Shown: positions 8,052 through 17,040 of the stretch, one piece after another
How the letters are laid out: each line of letters starts with the position of its first letter
Numbering within the stretch: position 1 is the stretch's first letter
NCBI GenBank assembly: GCA_903819815.1
Contig: CAIJFC010000351.1
Span: forward strand, 1-24,718
Direction: 5' to 3'
Length of the DNA stretch: 24,718 nucleotides
DNA from: an uncultured Bacteroidota bacterium
Lineage (GTDB): Bacteria > Bacteroidota > Bacteroidia > Flavobacteriales > Flavobacteriaceae
The notes under the pieces: generated by a model
Told to the model about the DNA's origin: nothing
Seen by the model: the letters and a program-made list of their open reading frames with translations, nothing else
The model's database searches: none
Translations under genes and position numbers: made by a program

Positions 8052-11000
8052 ATGAGTCATCAAAAAAAAGAATTTAGCATTTCAAGTTGGGCTGTAGATA
8101 ACCGAATTACGGTTTACATTCTAACTTTTATTATTGTGGTAATGGGTACGATGGCGTATATCAATATGCCTCGTGAAAATTTCCCTGAGATTTTAGAGAA
8201 CAAGATTTACGTTTCATCTGTTTTTCCAGGAAACTCCTCTGAAGACGTGGAGAAATTGGTTGTAAAACCGTTGGAAGATCAGTTTAAGAATATTTCGGGT
8301 GTTACCAAAGTTACGTCAAGTTCGTTTCAGGATTACGGAATTGTAGTAGTTGAATTTGAACAGAAAATTTCTATTGAAGAAGCTAAAATCCGAATAAAAG
8401 ATAAAACCGATATGGCGAAAGCCGACACCGATTGGCCAAATCTTGATAATGGCAGCAAGGTAGAGCCTAGTATTTTTAATATTAATATTTCGGAAGAAGT
8501 GCCGATTTTGAATATTAATTTGAAAGGTAATTATACTACTCAGCAACTTAAAAAATACGGTGAATATTTAAAAGACGAGATTGAAAATGTCCCTGAGGTA
8601 AAAAAAGTAGACATTCTAGGGGTTGATGATAAAGAGGTAGAAATTGCAATTGATGTGTTCAAAATGAACGCTGCAAAAGTGAGTTTTGACGACATTCAAA
8701 ATGCAGTGAAATATGAAAATATGACGCTGTCAGGAGGAAATTTAATTTCTCAAGGATCGCGAAATAACATTCGAATTGTGGGGGAAATTAAAAACCCAAA
8801 GGAACTAGAAAATGTGGTGGTGAAATCCTATGGAGGAACGGTTTACCTAAAAGACATTGCGGTTATTAGTTTCAAAGAAAAAGAAAAAACGACTTACGCC
8901 CGAGAAAGTGGTCAAGAAGTGGTGATGTTAAATGTGAAAAAACGTTCTGGTCAAAATATGATTTCGGCGTTGGATCAAGTTAAAGAAATTGTAGCCAAAG
9001 CTCAAAAAACCGTATTGCCAAAAGATTTGAGTGTCAAAATGACCAACGACCAATCCAATAAAGTAGAACACCAAGTAAGCGAATTATCAAACCACATTAT
9101 TTTCGGAATTATCCTGGTTATGATTGTGTTAATGTTCACCATGGGATTACGAAATTCCCTATTCGTAGGAGCAGCAATTCCACTTTCTATGTTGATGGCC
9201 TTTGCCATTTTATCCGCTTTTGGATACACCTTAAACACCATGGTTTTATTTGGATTAGTTATGGGATTAGGCTTGCTAGTTGATGATGGAATTGTGGTAG
9301 TGGATAATGTTTTTGCCAACATGAAAAAAGGTTTGGGACGAATTGAAGCCTCAAAAATTGGTATTGGCGAAATCGCTTGGCCCGTTATTTCATCGACGGC
9401 AACCACATTAGCAGCTTTTATTCCATTGGCTTTATGGCCAGGGACAGTGGGAAAATTTATGGTCTATTTTCCTATAACTTTATCTTGTGTGCTGGGCGCT
9501 TCGCTATTCGTAGCAATGGTGATTAATGCCGCTATGACTGGTGGTTTTATGGATATTGAAGATAGAAATATCTCTAAAAAAGCCTTGAAAAAATACACGA
9601 TTATTTTTATCGTTTCAGGATTGTTATTTGTAATTCCAGGAAATATTTCTGATAAAGTTTGGATGAAAGCCATTGGACATTTAATCATTATTGCTTTGAT
9701 TTTAATGTGGGCGTATCATTTGTTTCTTTACAAATGGACTCAGGATTTCCAACACAGTTTCTTCCCAGGATTAGAAAAAAAATACCAAGTATTTCTGGGT
9801 AAAATTTTAACTGGAAAAAAAGCGCTAACTGCCTTAGTTGGAATTATTGGATTGTTAATTTTCTCCGTTGTATTATTGAACAAGTTCCCAAGAGAAACTT
9901 TGTTTTTTCCAAAGAACATTCCAAATCAGGCGATAGTTTATATTGAATATCCGCAAGGAACAGAAATTGAAAAAACTAATAAAGCCAATTTATTTGTTGA
10001 AAAACAAGTGATTGCCATTTTAGAAAAATACGTTGAAAATGACAAAAACTATTTGGCTGAAAGTATCGTTTCACAAGTTGGAAAAGGCGCTGGAAATCCA
10101 AATGTAGATTCAGGAAATCAATCGGAAACGCCTTATAAAGGAAAAGTAACGGTAAATTTCACAGAATATAAATTTAGAAAAGGCGTAAATACAAGTACTA
10201 TTTTAGAAGAAATTCGTTCCAAAGTAAAGGCGATTGCTGGGGCAAAAATAATCGTGGAGAAAGATTCCAATGGGCCGCCTTCAGGGTATCCAATTAGTTT
10301 ACAATTGTCGGGAACCAATTACGATGAAATGTTGGTTGAAGCCAATAAAGTGATTGCATTTATCAATTCGAAAAACATTGAAGGGATCGAAAAATTAAAT
10401 ATCGATGTGAACAAAGAAAGTCCTGAAATGGAAGTAAATGTAGATCGTGTGAGCATTGGAAGTTTGGGAGCTACAACCGGACAGCTAGGATTTACGATGC
10501 GTAGAGCTATTTACGGGCAAGAAATTTCAACTTATAAAGAAGGAAAAGACGATTACAATATTGTGATGCGTTTGCAGGAAGACCAGCGCAAAAACGAAAG
10601 TGTATTGTTCAATCAGCCAGTGACTTTTAGAAATCAAAACAACGGGCAAATCCTTCAAGTTCCGATTTCAGCTTTGGCAACAACAGAGAAAAAATTCACG
10701 TTCAACCAAATAAAACGTAAGAATTCAAAAAGAGTCATGACCATTTATTCTAATGTGATAACTGGATTTACTGGTGACGGAATTACCAAGCAAATTGAAG
10801 CATCATTAAAAGCTGCCAATTACAAAATGGCAGGTGACCTTACCTATTCATTTTCTGGAGAACAAGAACAACAGAAAAAAGATTCTGGTTTCTTATTTGG
10901 CGCGTTACTTTTAGCGTTGGCGAGTATTACGATTATCATAGTTTTGCAATTTAATTCCTTGTCAAAAACGGCAATTATCATGTTCACTGTTTTACTAAGT

Positions 11001-11510
11001 TTCAGTGGGGTTTTCTACGGATATGTATTTGCAGGAATGGATTTCGTGATCTTGATGACGATGATGGGAATTATAGCCCTTTCAGGAATTGTGGTAAAAA
11101 ACGGAATCGTATTAATGGATTTCTTTGTGTTATTGATGGACGAAAAAGTGAGTGAAAACAAGCAAACTTCGCACGATGATTTAACCATTGCCGAAATTAA
11201 AGACGTAATTATTCAATCGGGGAAATCTCGTTTACGTCCGGTATTATTAACTGCATTAACGGCCATTTTAGGATTAATTCCTTTGGCTATAGGTTTGAAT
11301 TTTGACTTCTTCTCGTTGGTAACCAATTTAAATCCGCATGTCTATGTTGGAGGGGACAACGTAGTTTTCTGGGGACCATTGGCATGGACCATTATCTTCG
11401 GATTGACTTATGCTACGGTATTGACTTTAGTGATGGTTCCGGTCATGTTCTACTTGGTGAAACGAACTAAATATTGGTTGCGCGACAGAAGATTAGCGAA
11501 CGAAAACTAA
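8052..11510 (+). CDS. RND-family efflux permease
   Basis: A 1152-residue inner-membrane proton-driven pump of the AcrB type. The first membrane helix is at about 19-37. TM4 carries the proton-relay acidic pair D411-D412 (GLLVDDGIVVVDNV), and the matching lysine is K1016 in GIVVKNGIVLMD, so the relay appears complete. Porter-domain sequence fills about 40-340 and about 612-950. The protein is about 100 residues longer than AcrB. Part of the difference is an insertion at about 506-580 containing two additional hydrophobic segments (about 515-533 and 541-560) ahead of the usual TM7 at about 592-610. Substrate is not predictable; the sequence looks closer to multidrug pumps than to heavy-metal CzcA pumps. 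Last gene of the operon, followed by a terminator at 11524. Confidence 0.94.
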   Translation: MSHQKKEFSISSWAVDNRITVYILTFIIVVMGTMAYINMPRENFPEILENKIYVSSVFPGNSSEDVEKLVVKPLEDQFKNISGVTKVTSSSFQDYGIVVVEFEQKISIEEAKIRIKDKTDMAKADTDWPNLDNGSKVEPSIFNINISEEVPILNINLKGNYTTQQLKKYGEYLKDEIENVPEVKKVDILGVDDKEVEIAIDVFKMNAAKVSFDDIQNAVKYENMTLSGGNLISQGSRNNIRIVGEIKNPKELENVVVKSYGGTVYLKDIAVISFKEKEKTTYARESGQEVVMLNVKKRSGQNMISALDQVKEIVAKAQKTVLPKDLSVKMTNDQSNKVEHQVSELSNHIIFGIILVMIVLMFTMGLRNSLFVGAAIPLSMLMAFAILSAFGYTLNTMVLFGLVMGLGLLVDDGIVVVDNVFANMKKGLGRIEASKIGIGEIAWPVISSTATTLAAFIPLALWPGTVGKFMVYFPITLSCVLGASLFVAMVINAAMTGGFMDIEDRNISKKALKKYTIIFIVSGLLFVIPGNISDKVWMKAIGHLIIIALILMWAYHLFLYKWTQDFQHSFFPGLEKKYQVFLGKILTGKKALTALVGIIGLLIFSVVLLNKFPRETLFFPKNIPNQAIVYIEYPQGTEIEKTNKANLFVEKQVIAILEKYVENDKNYLAESIVSQVGKGAGNPNVDSGNQSETPYKGKVTVNFTEYKFRKGVNTSTILEEIRSKVKAIAGAKIIVEKDSNGPPSGYPISLQLSGTNYDEMLVEANKVIAFINSKNIEGIEKLNIDVNKESPEMEVNVDRVSIGSLGATTGQLGFTMRRAIYGQEISTYKEGKDDYNIVMRLQEDQRKNESVLFNQPVTFRNQNNGQILQVPISALATTEKKFTFNQIKRKNSKRVMTIYSNVITGFTGDGITKQIEASLKAANYKMAGDLTYSFSGEQEQQKKDSGFLFGALLLALASITIIIVLQFNSLSKTAIIMFTVLLSFSGVFYGYVFAGMDFVILMTMMGIIALSGIVVKNGIVLMDFFVLLMDEKVSENKQTSHDDLTIAEIKDVIIQSGKSRLRPVLLTALTAILGLIPLAIGLNFDFFSLVTNLNPHVYVGGDNVVFWGPLAWTIIFGLTYATVLTLVMVPVMFYLVKRTKYWLRDRRLANEN

Positions 11511-11523
11511 ATATAAATAAATC

Positions 11524-11556
11524 AAATCCCTGTTGAAAAACGGGGATTTTTTTTAT
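11524..11556 (+). terminator. Rho-independent terminator of the efflux operon
   Basis: An 11-bp stem (AAATCCCTGTT at 11524-11534 against AACGGGGATTT at 11539-11549, one G-T pair) with a GAAA loop is followed by a run of T. It starts 13 bases after the permease stop. Confidence 0.85.
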
Positions 11557-11560
11557 TTTT

Positions 11561-11628
11561 TAGCCCGGATAGCAGCGGTATCCCTCGCTTTTTAGCGAGG
11601 ATTTAGCGGATAGCAGGATAAAGCTCCC
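11561..11628. repeat. Palindromic intergenic repeat, copy 1
   Basis: The core hairpin pairs ATCCCTCGCT (11580-11589) with AGCGAGGAT (11593-11601). Conserved-looking flanks are GCAGCGG on the left and AGCGGATAGCAGGA on the right. The layout matches the element at 24164: GCAG-rich left flank, ATCC-type stem around a T-rich loop, then a (A/G)CG(G/A)AxAGC right flank. I associate elements of this design with abundant intergenic repeats in Flavobacterium. It lies between the efflux terminator and the next gene. Confidence 0.6.
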
Positions 11629-11698
11629 AATAAAAAGTCAAAAGATTTCGAATACAGAAAATATAATTGTTAATTTGTGTCATAAAATTTTGAAACGC

Positions 11699-13297
11699 AT
11701 GTTGAAAAACAAAATCAAAACTATTTTTATTTTATTGGCGCTGACCGTTATTAGTTGTGCTAAACGCGGATCGATTTCTGGTGGGTTAAAAGATACTATT
11801 GCCCCCGTTTTGAAAGCGAGTTTTCCGAAAAATTTAAGTGTGAATTTCAAAGCAAAGGAAATAAATTTGACGTTTGATGAATATGTGAAATTGAAAAATG
11901 TTGCCAAACAGTTGATTGTTTCCCCTCCAATGAAATACAATCCTGAGGTTTCTCCGATGACTCCGAGCAAAATGATTACTATAAAAATTAAGGATACCTT
12001 ACAAGAAAATACGACGTATAGCTTCAATTTTGGGCAAAGTATTGAGGACAATAATGAAGGAAATCCTTACAACCAATTCCAATATGTTTTTTCAACGGGC
12101 AGCTACATCGATTCGTTGAAAGTGGGCGGAACGATTAAAGATGCGTTGAATAAAAAAGAAGATTCTTTTGTTTCTGTGATGCTATATGAAGTGAACAATA
12201 AATTTACTGATTCGGCAGTTTATAAATCGGTTCCGAGATACATTACCAATACGCTAGACAGTCTGAAAACCTTTAAAATTGAGAATGTAAAAGCGGGGAA
12301 ATACCTTTTGGTTGCTATGAAAGACGAGAATAGCAACAACAAATTCAATCCTAAAAAAGACAAAATTGGGTTTAGAAAACAGTTAGTTACTATTCCAAAT
12401 GACAGTCTATTTGAATTAAAATTATTCAAAGAAGTATTGGCTTTTAAAACAAATAAACCGGTTCCAACTACCGGAAATAAATTGCTTTTGGGTTATGAAG
12501 GTGATCCGAAAAACTTGAAAGTGGTACTTAAAAAAGGAAATGAAATTATTCCTACAATAGTAACCAAATTCCCTGCAAAAGATTCGATTCAGGTTTGGTA
12601 TAGACCTATAAAATCCGATTCGCTAAGTTTGGCTATTGCCAATGGAAATTACAATAAATCGTATACTTTCAAAAAAACGGAGCAAAAGAAAGATACCTTA
12701 AGTTTTTCTCCAAAAACGAGCTTGGGATTGTCAAAATTAGATCAATTTTCCATTTATTCCTCGCGGCCTTTAGTGAAATTTGATGAGTCTAAAATTAAGG
12801 TTACCGATAAAGATTCTGTGAATGTTAAGTTCAGCACGAGTTATGATGTTTACACGCAAGAATTGAAATTTGATATTCCAAAAGAGCCATTGCAAAGGTA
12901 TAAATTTCATTTACTCCCTGGCGCATTAACCGATTATATCGATCAGAAAAACGATACATTATCCTATAAAGTAACTACCAAAAACACGACCGATTACGGT
13001 AATTTACGGGTGAATTTATCCAATGTGAAACAGTTTCCAGTAATCGTTCAATTGACCAATGAAAAAGGGGATGTCCTCGCTTCTGAATATTCTGACAAAG
13101 CCACTTCGGTAGATTTTATGTTTTTGGAACCTGCAAAATTTACGCTGCGTGTGATTTATGATGCCAATGGAAATAAGGAATGGGATTCTGGAAATTTCTT
13201 AGAAAGAAAACAGCCCGAAGAAGTGGTTTATTTCCCTAAAGAAATTGATGTTCGTAGCAATTGGGATGTGGATCAAACTTTTGATTTATCCAAATAA
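11699..13297 (+). CDS. Ig-like (SbsA/Big_5-type) domain lipoprotein
   Basis: A 532-residue exported lipoprotein of unknown exact role. I chose the ATG at 11699 because it gives a clean lipoprotein signal (MLKNKIKTIFILLALTVISC, lipid Cys at 20); the frame extends upstream only to a TTG at 11675. Residues about 33-135 resemble the SbsA Ig-like fold (DTIAPVLKASFPKNLSVNF, INLTFDEYVKL, YSFNFGQSIEDNNEGN). Residues about 140-225 form a second beta domain with a calcium-loop-like stretch (AMKDENSNNKFNPKKDKIGF), and a similar loop recurs near the end (VIYDANGNKEWDSGNF). The stop is one base from the convergent nitrilase gene. Anchoring to the cell envelope is well supported; a structural or adhesive role is a guess. 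Confidence 0.85.
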   Translation: MLKNKIKTIFILLALTVISCAKRGSISGGLKDTIAPVLKASFPKNLSVNFKAKEINLTFDEYVKLKNVAKQLIVSPPMKYNPEVSPMTPSKMITIKIKDTLQENTTYSFNFGQSIEDNNEGNPYNQFQYVFSTGSYIDSLKVGGTIKDALNKKEDSFVSVMLYEVNNKFTDSAVYKSVPRYITNTLDSLKTFKIENVKAGKYLLVAMKDENSNNKFNPKKDKIGFRKQLVTIPNDSLFELKLFKEVLAFKTNKPVPTTGNKLLLGYEGDPKNLKVVLKKGNEIIPTIVTKFPAKDSIQVWYRPIKSDSLSLAIANGNYNKSYTFKKTEQKKDTLSFSPKTSLGLSKLDQFSIYSSRPLVKFDESKIKVTDKDSVNVKFSTSYDVYTQELKFDIPKEPLQRYKFHLLPGALTDYIDQKNDTLSYKVTTKNTTDYGNLRVNLSNVKQFPVIVQLTNEKGDVLASEYSDKATSVDFMFLEPAKFTLRVIYDANGNKEWDSGNFLERKQPEEVVYFPKEIDVRSNWDVDQTFDLSK

Positions 13298-13298
13298 A

Positions 13299-14060
13299 CT
13301 ACATTGTAAACGCATCTCGATCGTTCAAAAAACCAAATTTTTGACGGGTTTCTAATAGCGCATTTTTGTTTAAAGTACTGATAAAAATGCCTTCATTTTC
13401 TTGCGGTTCAATTAAATAATTTCCTAAACAATCGATCGCTTGTGAATGCCCCGGATAATGGTGTTGGTTGGGGTCTTCACCAATTCTATTTACTCCAATG
13501 GTATAGCACATGTTCTCGATACCGCGTGCTTTTAGTAAGGCATCCCAAGCGTTAATTCTTGGTTTGGGCCAATTGGCAACATAAATTAATACGTCATACT
13601 CTTCGGTATTTCTTGCAAAAACTGGAAAGCGCAAATCGTAGCAAATGAGCGGACAAATTTTAAATCCTTTGTAATCAAATAGTAATTTTTCAGTTCCAGA
13701 AGTGTAGGCTTTATCTTCGCCTGCAAGGGTAAACAAGTGTTTTTTATCGTAGGTTTTAATTTCTCCTGAGGGTAAAACAAACACCAACCGATTATAGAAA
13801 TTTCCATTTTCTTCAATTACTAAACTTCCGGTAATGGCAGCGTTTTTGGCTTTCGCCAAGTCTTGTAACCACGAAACGGTTTCGCCTTGCATGACTTCTG
13901 CTGCAGATTTTGGATTCATGGTAAACCCGGAGGTGAACATTTCTGGAAGCACAATCAAATCGACATTTTCCCTAATGGAATTGATTTTGTCTTCGAAATA
14001 ATTCCGATTTTGGATTGGGTTTTCCCAGAGTAAGGGTGCTTGGATTAAGGCAATTTTCAT
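13299..14060 (-). CDS. Omega-amidase-type nitrilase superfamily hydrolase
   Basis: A 253-residue cytoplasmic C-N hydrolase. The Glu-Lys-Cys triad is visible: E40 in LPEMFTSGF, K106 in YDKKHLF, C140 in PLICYDLRFP. The sequence resembles YafV-like omega-amidases, which hydrolyse 2-oxoglutaramate and 2-oxosuccinamate in a metabolite-repair or methionine-salvage context; GFTMNP and WDALLKARGIEN fit that group. Length fits the family. It begins 7 bases after the stop of the GH92 mannosidase gene on the same strand, so it is likely co-transcribed, although the two enzymes have no obvious biochemical link. Exact substrate is less certain than the family. Confidence 0.88.
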   Translation of the reverse strand: MKIALIQAPLLWENPIQNRNYFEDKINSIRENVDLIVLPEMFTSGFTMNPKSAAEVMQGETVSWLQDLAKAKNAAITGSLVIEENGNFYNRLVFVLPSGEIKTYDKKHLFTLAGEDKAYTSGTEKLLFDYKGFKICPLICYDLRFPVFARNTEEYDVLIYVANWPKPRINAWDALLKARGIENMCYTIGVNRIGEDPNQHHYPGHSQAIDCLGNYLIEPQENEGIFISTLNKNALLETRQKFGFLNDRDAFTM

Positions 14061-14067
14061 GGTTGAA

Positions 14068-16869
14068 TTACTTAATCGTTATTTCATCGATGAAAATAAA
14101 GGCATCGCCACCAGCACCTTGGTGCCAATCGGGAAGTTTGCCAAAATTGTAGGCTTTCACTTTAACGTATTTTGCTTTGAGTTCTTGTGGCGATTGGTAT
14201 TCGAAATTTTCAATTTTGTTGACTTCAGTTTTTGGACTAATGGAATTATTTACACTTCCTACCAAGGTAAAATTCATGTTGTCATTTGACACAAAATAAT
14301 CGACTTTCGTTGGCATTAAAATCCACGAACCCGAATCTTGTAGAAAAGTCGCACTGAAATTGGAAATGTTTTTCTCGGATTGTAGATCTATAATCGCTTC
14401 AAAATCCTGACTTTGATACCCTTGCCACTCGCCTTTTCTCCAGTTTTCAGTTCCGTTAATTCCGTCGATAATTCCTTCATCGCCGCCCGCAGTATATTGT
14501 GAATTGTATTTCGATTTTATCTCAATGGTGTAATTATTTGGTTTTTTATAAAATTGGGCTGAAACTGTTGCGCTTTGATCATTTTCATTTTTAATGTAAG
14601 TTAAAATTAATGACGATTCTTGAATTTCAATAGGTGTAGAATATCTAACAAAAACTTTTTTTTCCAGATAATCCTCTTTGTCACTTACTAAGAAATAGAT
14701 TGTGTCGTTTGGATTTTGAGAAATAATCTCAACTTTCATTGTGTTTTTAAACGCCTTGCCTTCCGCTTGAATCACGGGAACCGGAATAATTGATTCAAAT
14801 AATTTTGATTCAACAATATTATATTTAGTATTGATTATTCCTATACGACTATCATTTGATATTTCTGTAATTTCATTACTCATTCCATCTTCAAAATTTA
14901 CTTTTGCTTTTTCAAAATAGGGCTTCGTCTTTGTCCATTCAGCGTTTCCGGGAGTTACATCATAAATCCCCATTGAACTCAACACATACCAAGCGCTCAT
15001 TTGTCCGCAGTCTTCATTTCCTATTAATCCGTCGGGCGCATTTTTGTAGAAATTTTCTAAAATAAAATGCACTTTTTCAGTCGTTTTTTCTGGTTTGTCA
15101 ACGTAATTGTACAAATATGCCATGTGGTGACTCGGTTCGTTTCCGTGAGCATATTGCCCAATTAATCCCGTAACATCGGCTTGCTCACGACCCGTAGTTT
15201 TGCTTTCGCTGTTGAACATTTCGTCGAGTTTGGCTTCAAATTTTGCTGCACCGCCATAAGCTTCAATCATCCCAGGAATATCTTGAGGTACGAAAAACGA
15301 ATATTGCCACGAGTTCCCTTCGGTAAAATTATTATTGATTTCCTTTGGATCAAACGGCTTGTTCCAACCGCCGTTTTTCTTTGGTCGCATGAAACCAGCA
15401 TTCCAATCGAATACATTTTTCCAACTCTGAGAGCGCTTCATGAAATAATTGTAGTCTTCTTTTTTATTTAAAATTTTGGCCATTTGTGCAATACACCAAT
15501 CGTCATAAGCATATTCCAAAGTTTTTGAAACGCTTTCGTGTTCGTCGTCCATCGAAATAAAACCTTGTTTTTTATAAGCGTCCAACCCCAAATGATCGAG
15601 CATGGCTGAATATTTTGCGGCTTCAAAACATTTTTCGTAATCAAACCCTTTAATGCCTTTTGCCATCGCATCGGCCATCACCGAAACCGAATGGTAGCCA
15701 ATCATACAATCGGTTTCATTGGAGGCCAATTCCCAAACGGGCAACCTGCCGCCTTGTTCGTATTGTATTAAAAATGTATTGATAAAATCGGCAGTTCGTT
15801 TTTTGTCAATCAACGTGTAAAGTGGGTGCGCGGCACGAAAGGTATCCCAAAGTGAAAACACCGAATAGTAATCAAAGCCTTCGGCAACATGAATTTTGTT
15901 GTCTCTACCTCGGTATTTTCTATCCAAATCTTGTGCAATATTGGGTTGCATCATCGTGTGGTATAAAGCCGTGTAAAAAACCGTTTTTTTATCATTATTG
16001 TCAGATGTAATTTGGATTTTCGACAATTCTGAATTCCATTTTTGCTCCGCTTCCTTTTTTACTTTTTCAAAATCCCAGCCTTTAATTTCAGAACTATTAC
16101 CTTTTGCGCCATCGTAACTTGTTGGAGAAAGCGATACTTTTACGAGAATTTTTTCGCCTTTTTTGACTTGTTTGGAAAAATTCAATGCTATTTCATTTCC
16201 TTTATACAATCCCTCTAATTTCGTATTTTCTCCTTTTGCTAAGGAAACTTCCAAAGGCACGTTAAATTCAATTCGCGCATACACATATTGGTCTTTGGCC
16301 CAGGCTTCGCTTCTTCGAAATACCTCTATCGTTTTATTATCAATTACTCGAACGCTTCCTTCCAATAATTTATCGCGGTGATTTAAATCCAGTACAATAT
16401 TGGCTTGACCGGCAGCATTAAAAGTATATTCATGAAAACCAACTCGTGTTGATGCCGTTAAACGAACATCGATATTGTGTTTCTCTAGTTTCACAACATA
16501 AAATCCGGCGCTTGCTTTTTCATTTTGATGAGAAAATTTTGAAGAATAGACTTTATTATCTAGTGAGGGTTTCCCCATGAAAGGCATGATCATAATATCT
16601 CCAAAATCCGAGCAGCCCGTTCCGTTTAAATGCGTGTGCGAAAAACCATAAATAGTTTCATCAGAATAATGGTAGCCGGAACAGCCGTCCCAACTGCCAT
16701 CAATTCGGGTATCGGGAGACAATTGCACCATTCCAAAGGGTAGCGTGGCGCCGGGAAAGGTGTGTCCGTGACCGCCAGTTCCTATAAATGGGTTTACATA
16801 TTGACTTTGATTTTGCCCTAAGGCAAACGAAGAAATTAGTAGAATTAAAAAAGAAAATGATGCTTTCAT
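14068..16869 (-). CDS. GH92 family alpha-mannosidase with discoidin-like C-terminus
   Basis: A 933-residue exported glycoside hydrolase. Signal peptide 1-18 (ending SSFALGQ). GH92 hallmarks: VNPFIGTGGHGHTFPGATLPFGM at about 25-47 and DGCSGYHYSDETIYGFSHTH at about 61-80 in the N-terminal beta-sandwich; GGRLPVWELASNETDCMIGYH at about 373-393; EGNSWQY with E517, the position expected for the general acid; GNEPSHHMAYLYNY at about 576-589; and GNEDCGQMSAWY at 617-628. GH92 enzymes are calcium-dependent exo-alpha-mannosidases that trim N-glycan mannose. After about 690 come extra beta modules: a chitobiase-like segment (about 695-775) and a discoidin/F5-8C-like domain (about 785-933) likely to bind sugar. 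No SusC/SusD pair is next to it, so it is not in an obvious polysaccharide utilisation locus. Confidence 0.95.
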   Translation of the reverse strand: MKASFSFLILLISSFALGQNQSQYVNPFIGTGGHGHTFPGATLPFGMVQLSPDTRIDGSWDGCSGYHYSDETIYGFSHTHLNGTGCSDFGDIMIMPFMGKPSLDNKVYSSKFSHQNEKASAGFYVVKLEKHNIDVRLTASTRVGFHEYTFNAAGQANIVLDLNHRDKLLEGSVRVIDNKTIEVFRRSEAWAKDQYVYARIEFNVPLEVSLAKGENTKLEGLYKGNEIALNFSKQVKKGEKILVKVSLSPTSYDGAKGNSSEIKGWDFEKVKKEAEQKWNSELSKIQITSDNNDKKTVFYTALYHTMMQPNIAQDLDRKYRGRDNKIHVAEGFDYYSVFSLWDTFRAAHPLYTLIDKKRTADFINTFLIQYEQGGRLPVWELASNETDCMIGYHSVSVMADAMAKGIKGFDYEKCFEAAKYSAMLDHLGLDAYKKQGFISMDDEHESVSKTLEYAYDDWCIAQMAKILNKKEDYNYFMKRSQSWKNVFDWNAGFMRPKKNGGWNKPFDPKEINNNFTEGNSWQYSFFVPQDIPGMIEAYGGAAKFEAKLDEMFNSESKTTGREQADVTGLIGQYAHGNEPSHHMAYLYNYVDKPEKTTEKVHFILENFYKNAPDGLIGNEDCGQMSAWYVLSSMGIYDVTPGNAEWTKTKPYFEKAKVNFEDGMSNEITEISNDSRIGIINTKYNIVESKLFESIIPVPVIQAEGKAFKNTMKVEIISQNPNDTIYFLVSDKEDYLEKKVFVRYSTPIEIQESSLILTYIKNENDQSATVSAQFYKKPNNYTIEIKSKYNSQYTAGGDEGIIDGINGTENWRKGEWQGYQSQDFEAIIDLQSEKNISNFSATFLQDSGSWILMPTKVDYFVSNDNMNFTLVGSVNNSISPKTEVNKIENFEYQSPQELKAKYVKVKAYNFGKLPDWHQGAGGDAFIFIDEITIK

Positions 16870-16886
16870 TTAAAATGATTTTACAT

Positions 16887-16894
16887 CAAATATA
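16887..16894 (-). promoter_or_regulatory. -7 box of the GH92 gene promoter
   Basis: TATATTTG on the minus strand matches TAnnTTTG exactly and lies 17 bases upstream of the GH92 start codon, giving a very short leader. I see no convincing TTTG box at the expected upstream distance. Confidence 0.4.
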
Positions 16895-16961
16895 GAAAAA
16901 TAAAGTAAGAATTGGGGTAGAGATAGTTTTGATATGTCATTTTTGTACAAACTATTTGCAA

Positions 16962-16989
16962 AAAAAACAGCTATAAATAGCTGTTTTTT
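16962..16989 (-). terminator. Terminator of the outer-membrane barrel gene
   Basis: A perfect 12-bp stem (AAAAAACAGCTA, loop TAAA, TAGCTGTTTTTT) flanked by A and T runs. It lies 52 bases past the stop of the barrel gene on the minus strand and separates it from the GH92 gene. Confidence 0.8.
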
Positions 16990-17040
16990 TGTTTGTATAA
17001 TTATTAGGGTTTGCTAAATTAAATCAAACTAATTTGAATA

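Noticed and set aside
9002..9406. 134-residue frame antisense to the RND permease
   Set aside because: It is the complement of a well-supported membrane protein gene, with no start context, no domain and composition explained by the other strand.
11675..11698. Upstream TTG start for the Ig-like lipoprotein
   Set aside because: Adds eight residues that spoil the standard lipoprotein signal; the ATG at 11699 gives a lipobox at the usual distance.
14059..14289. 76-residue plus-strand frame over the GH92 3' end
   Set aside because: Lies almost wholly inside the GH92 coding sequence on the other strand and resembles no protein I know.
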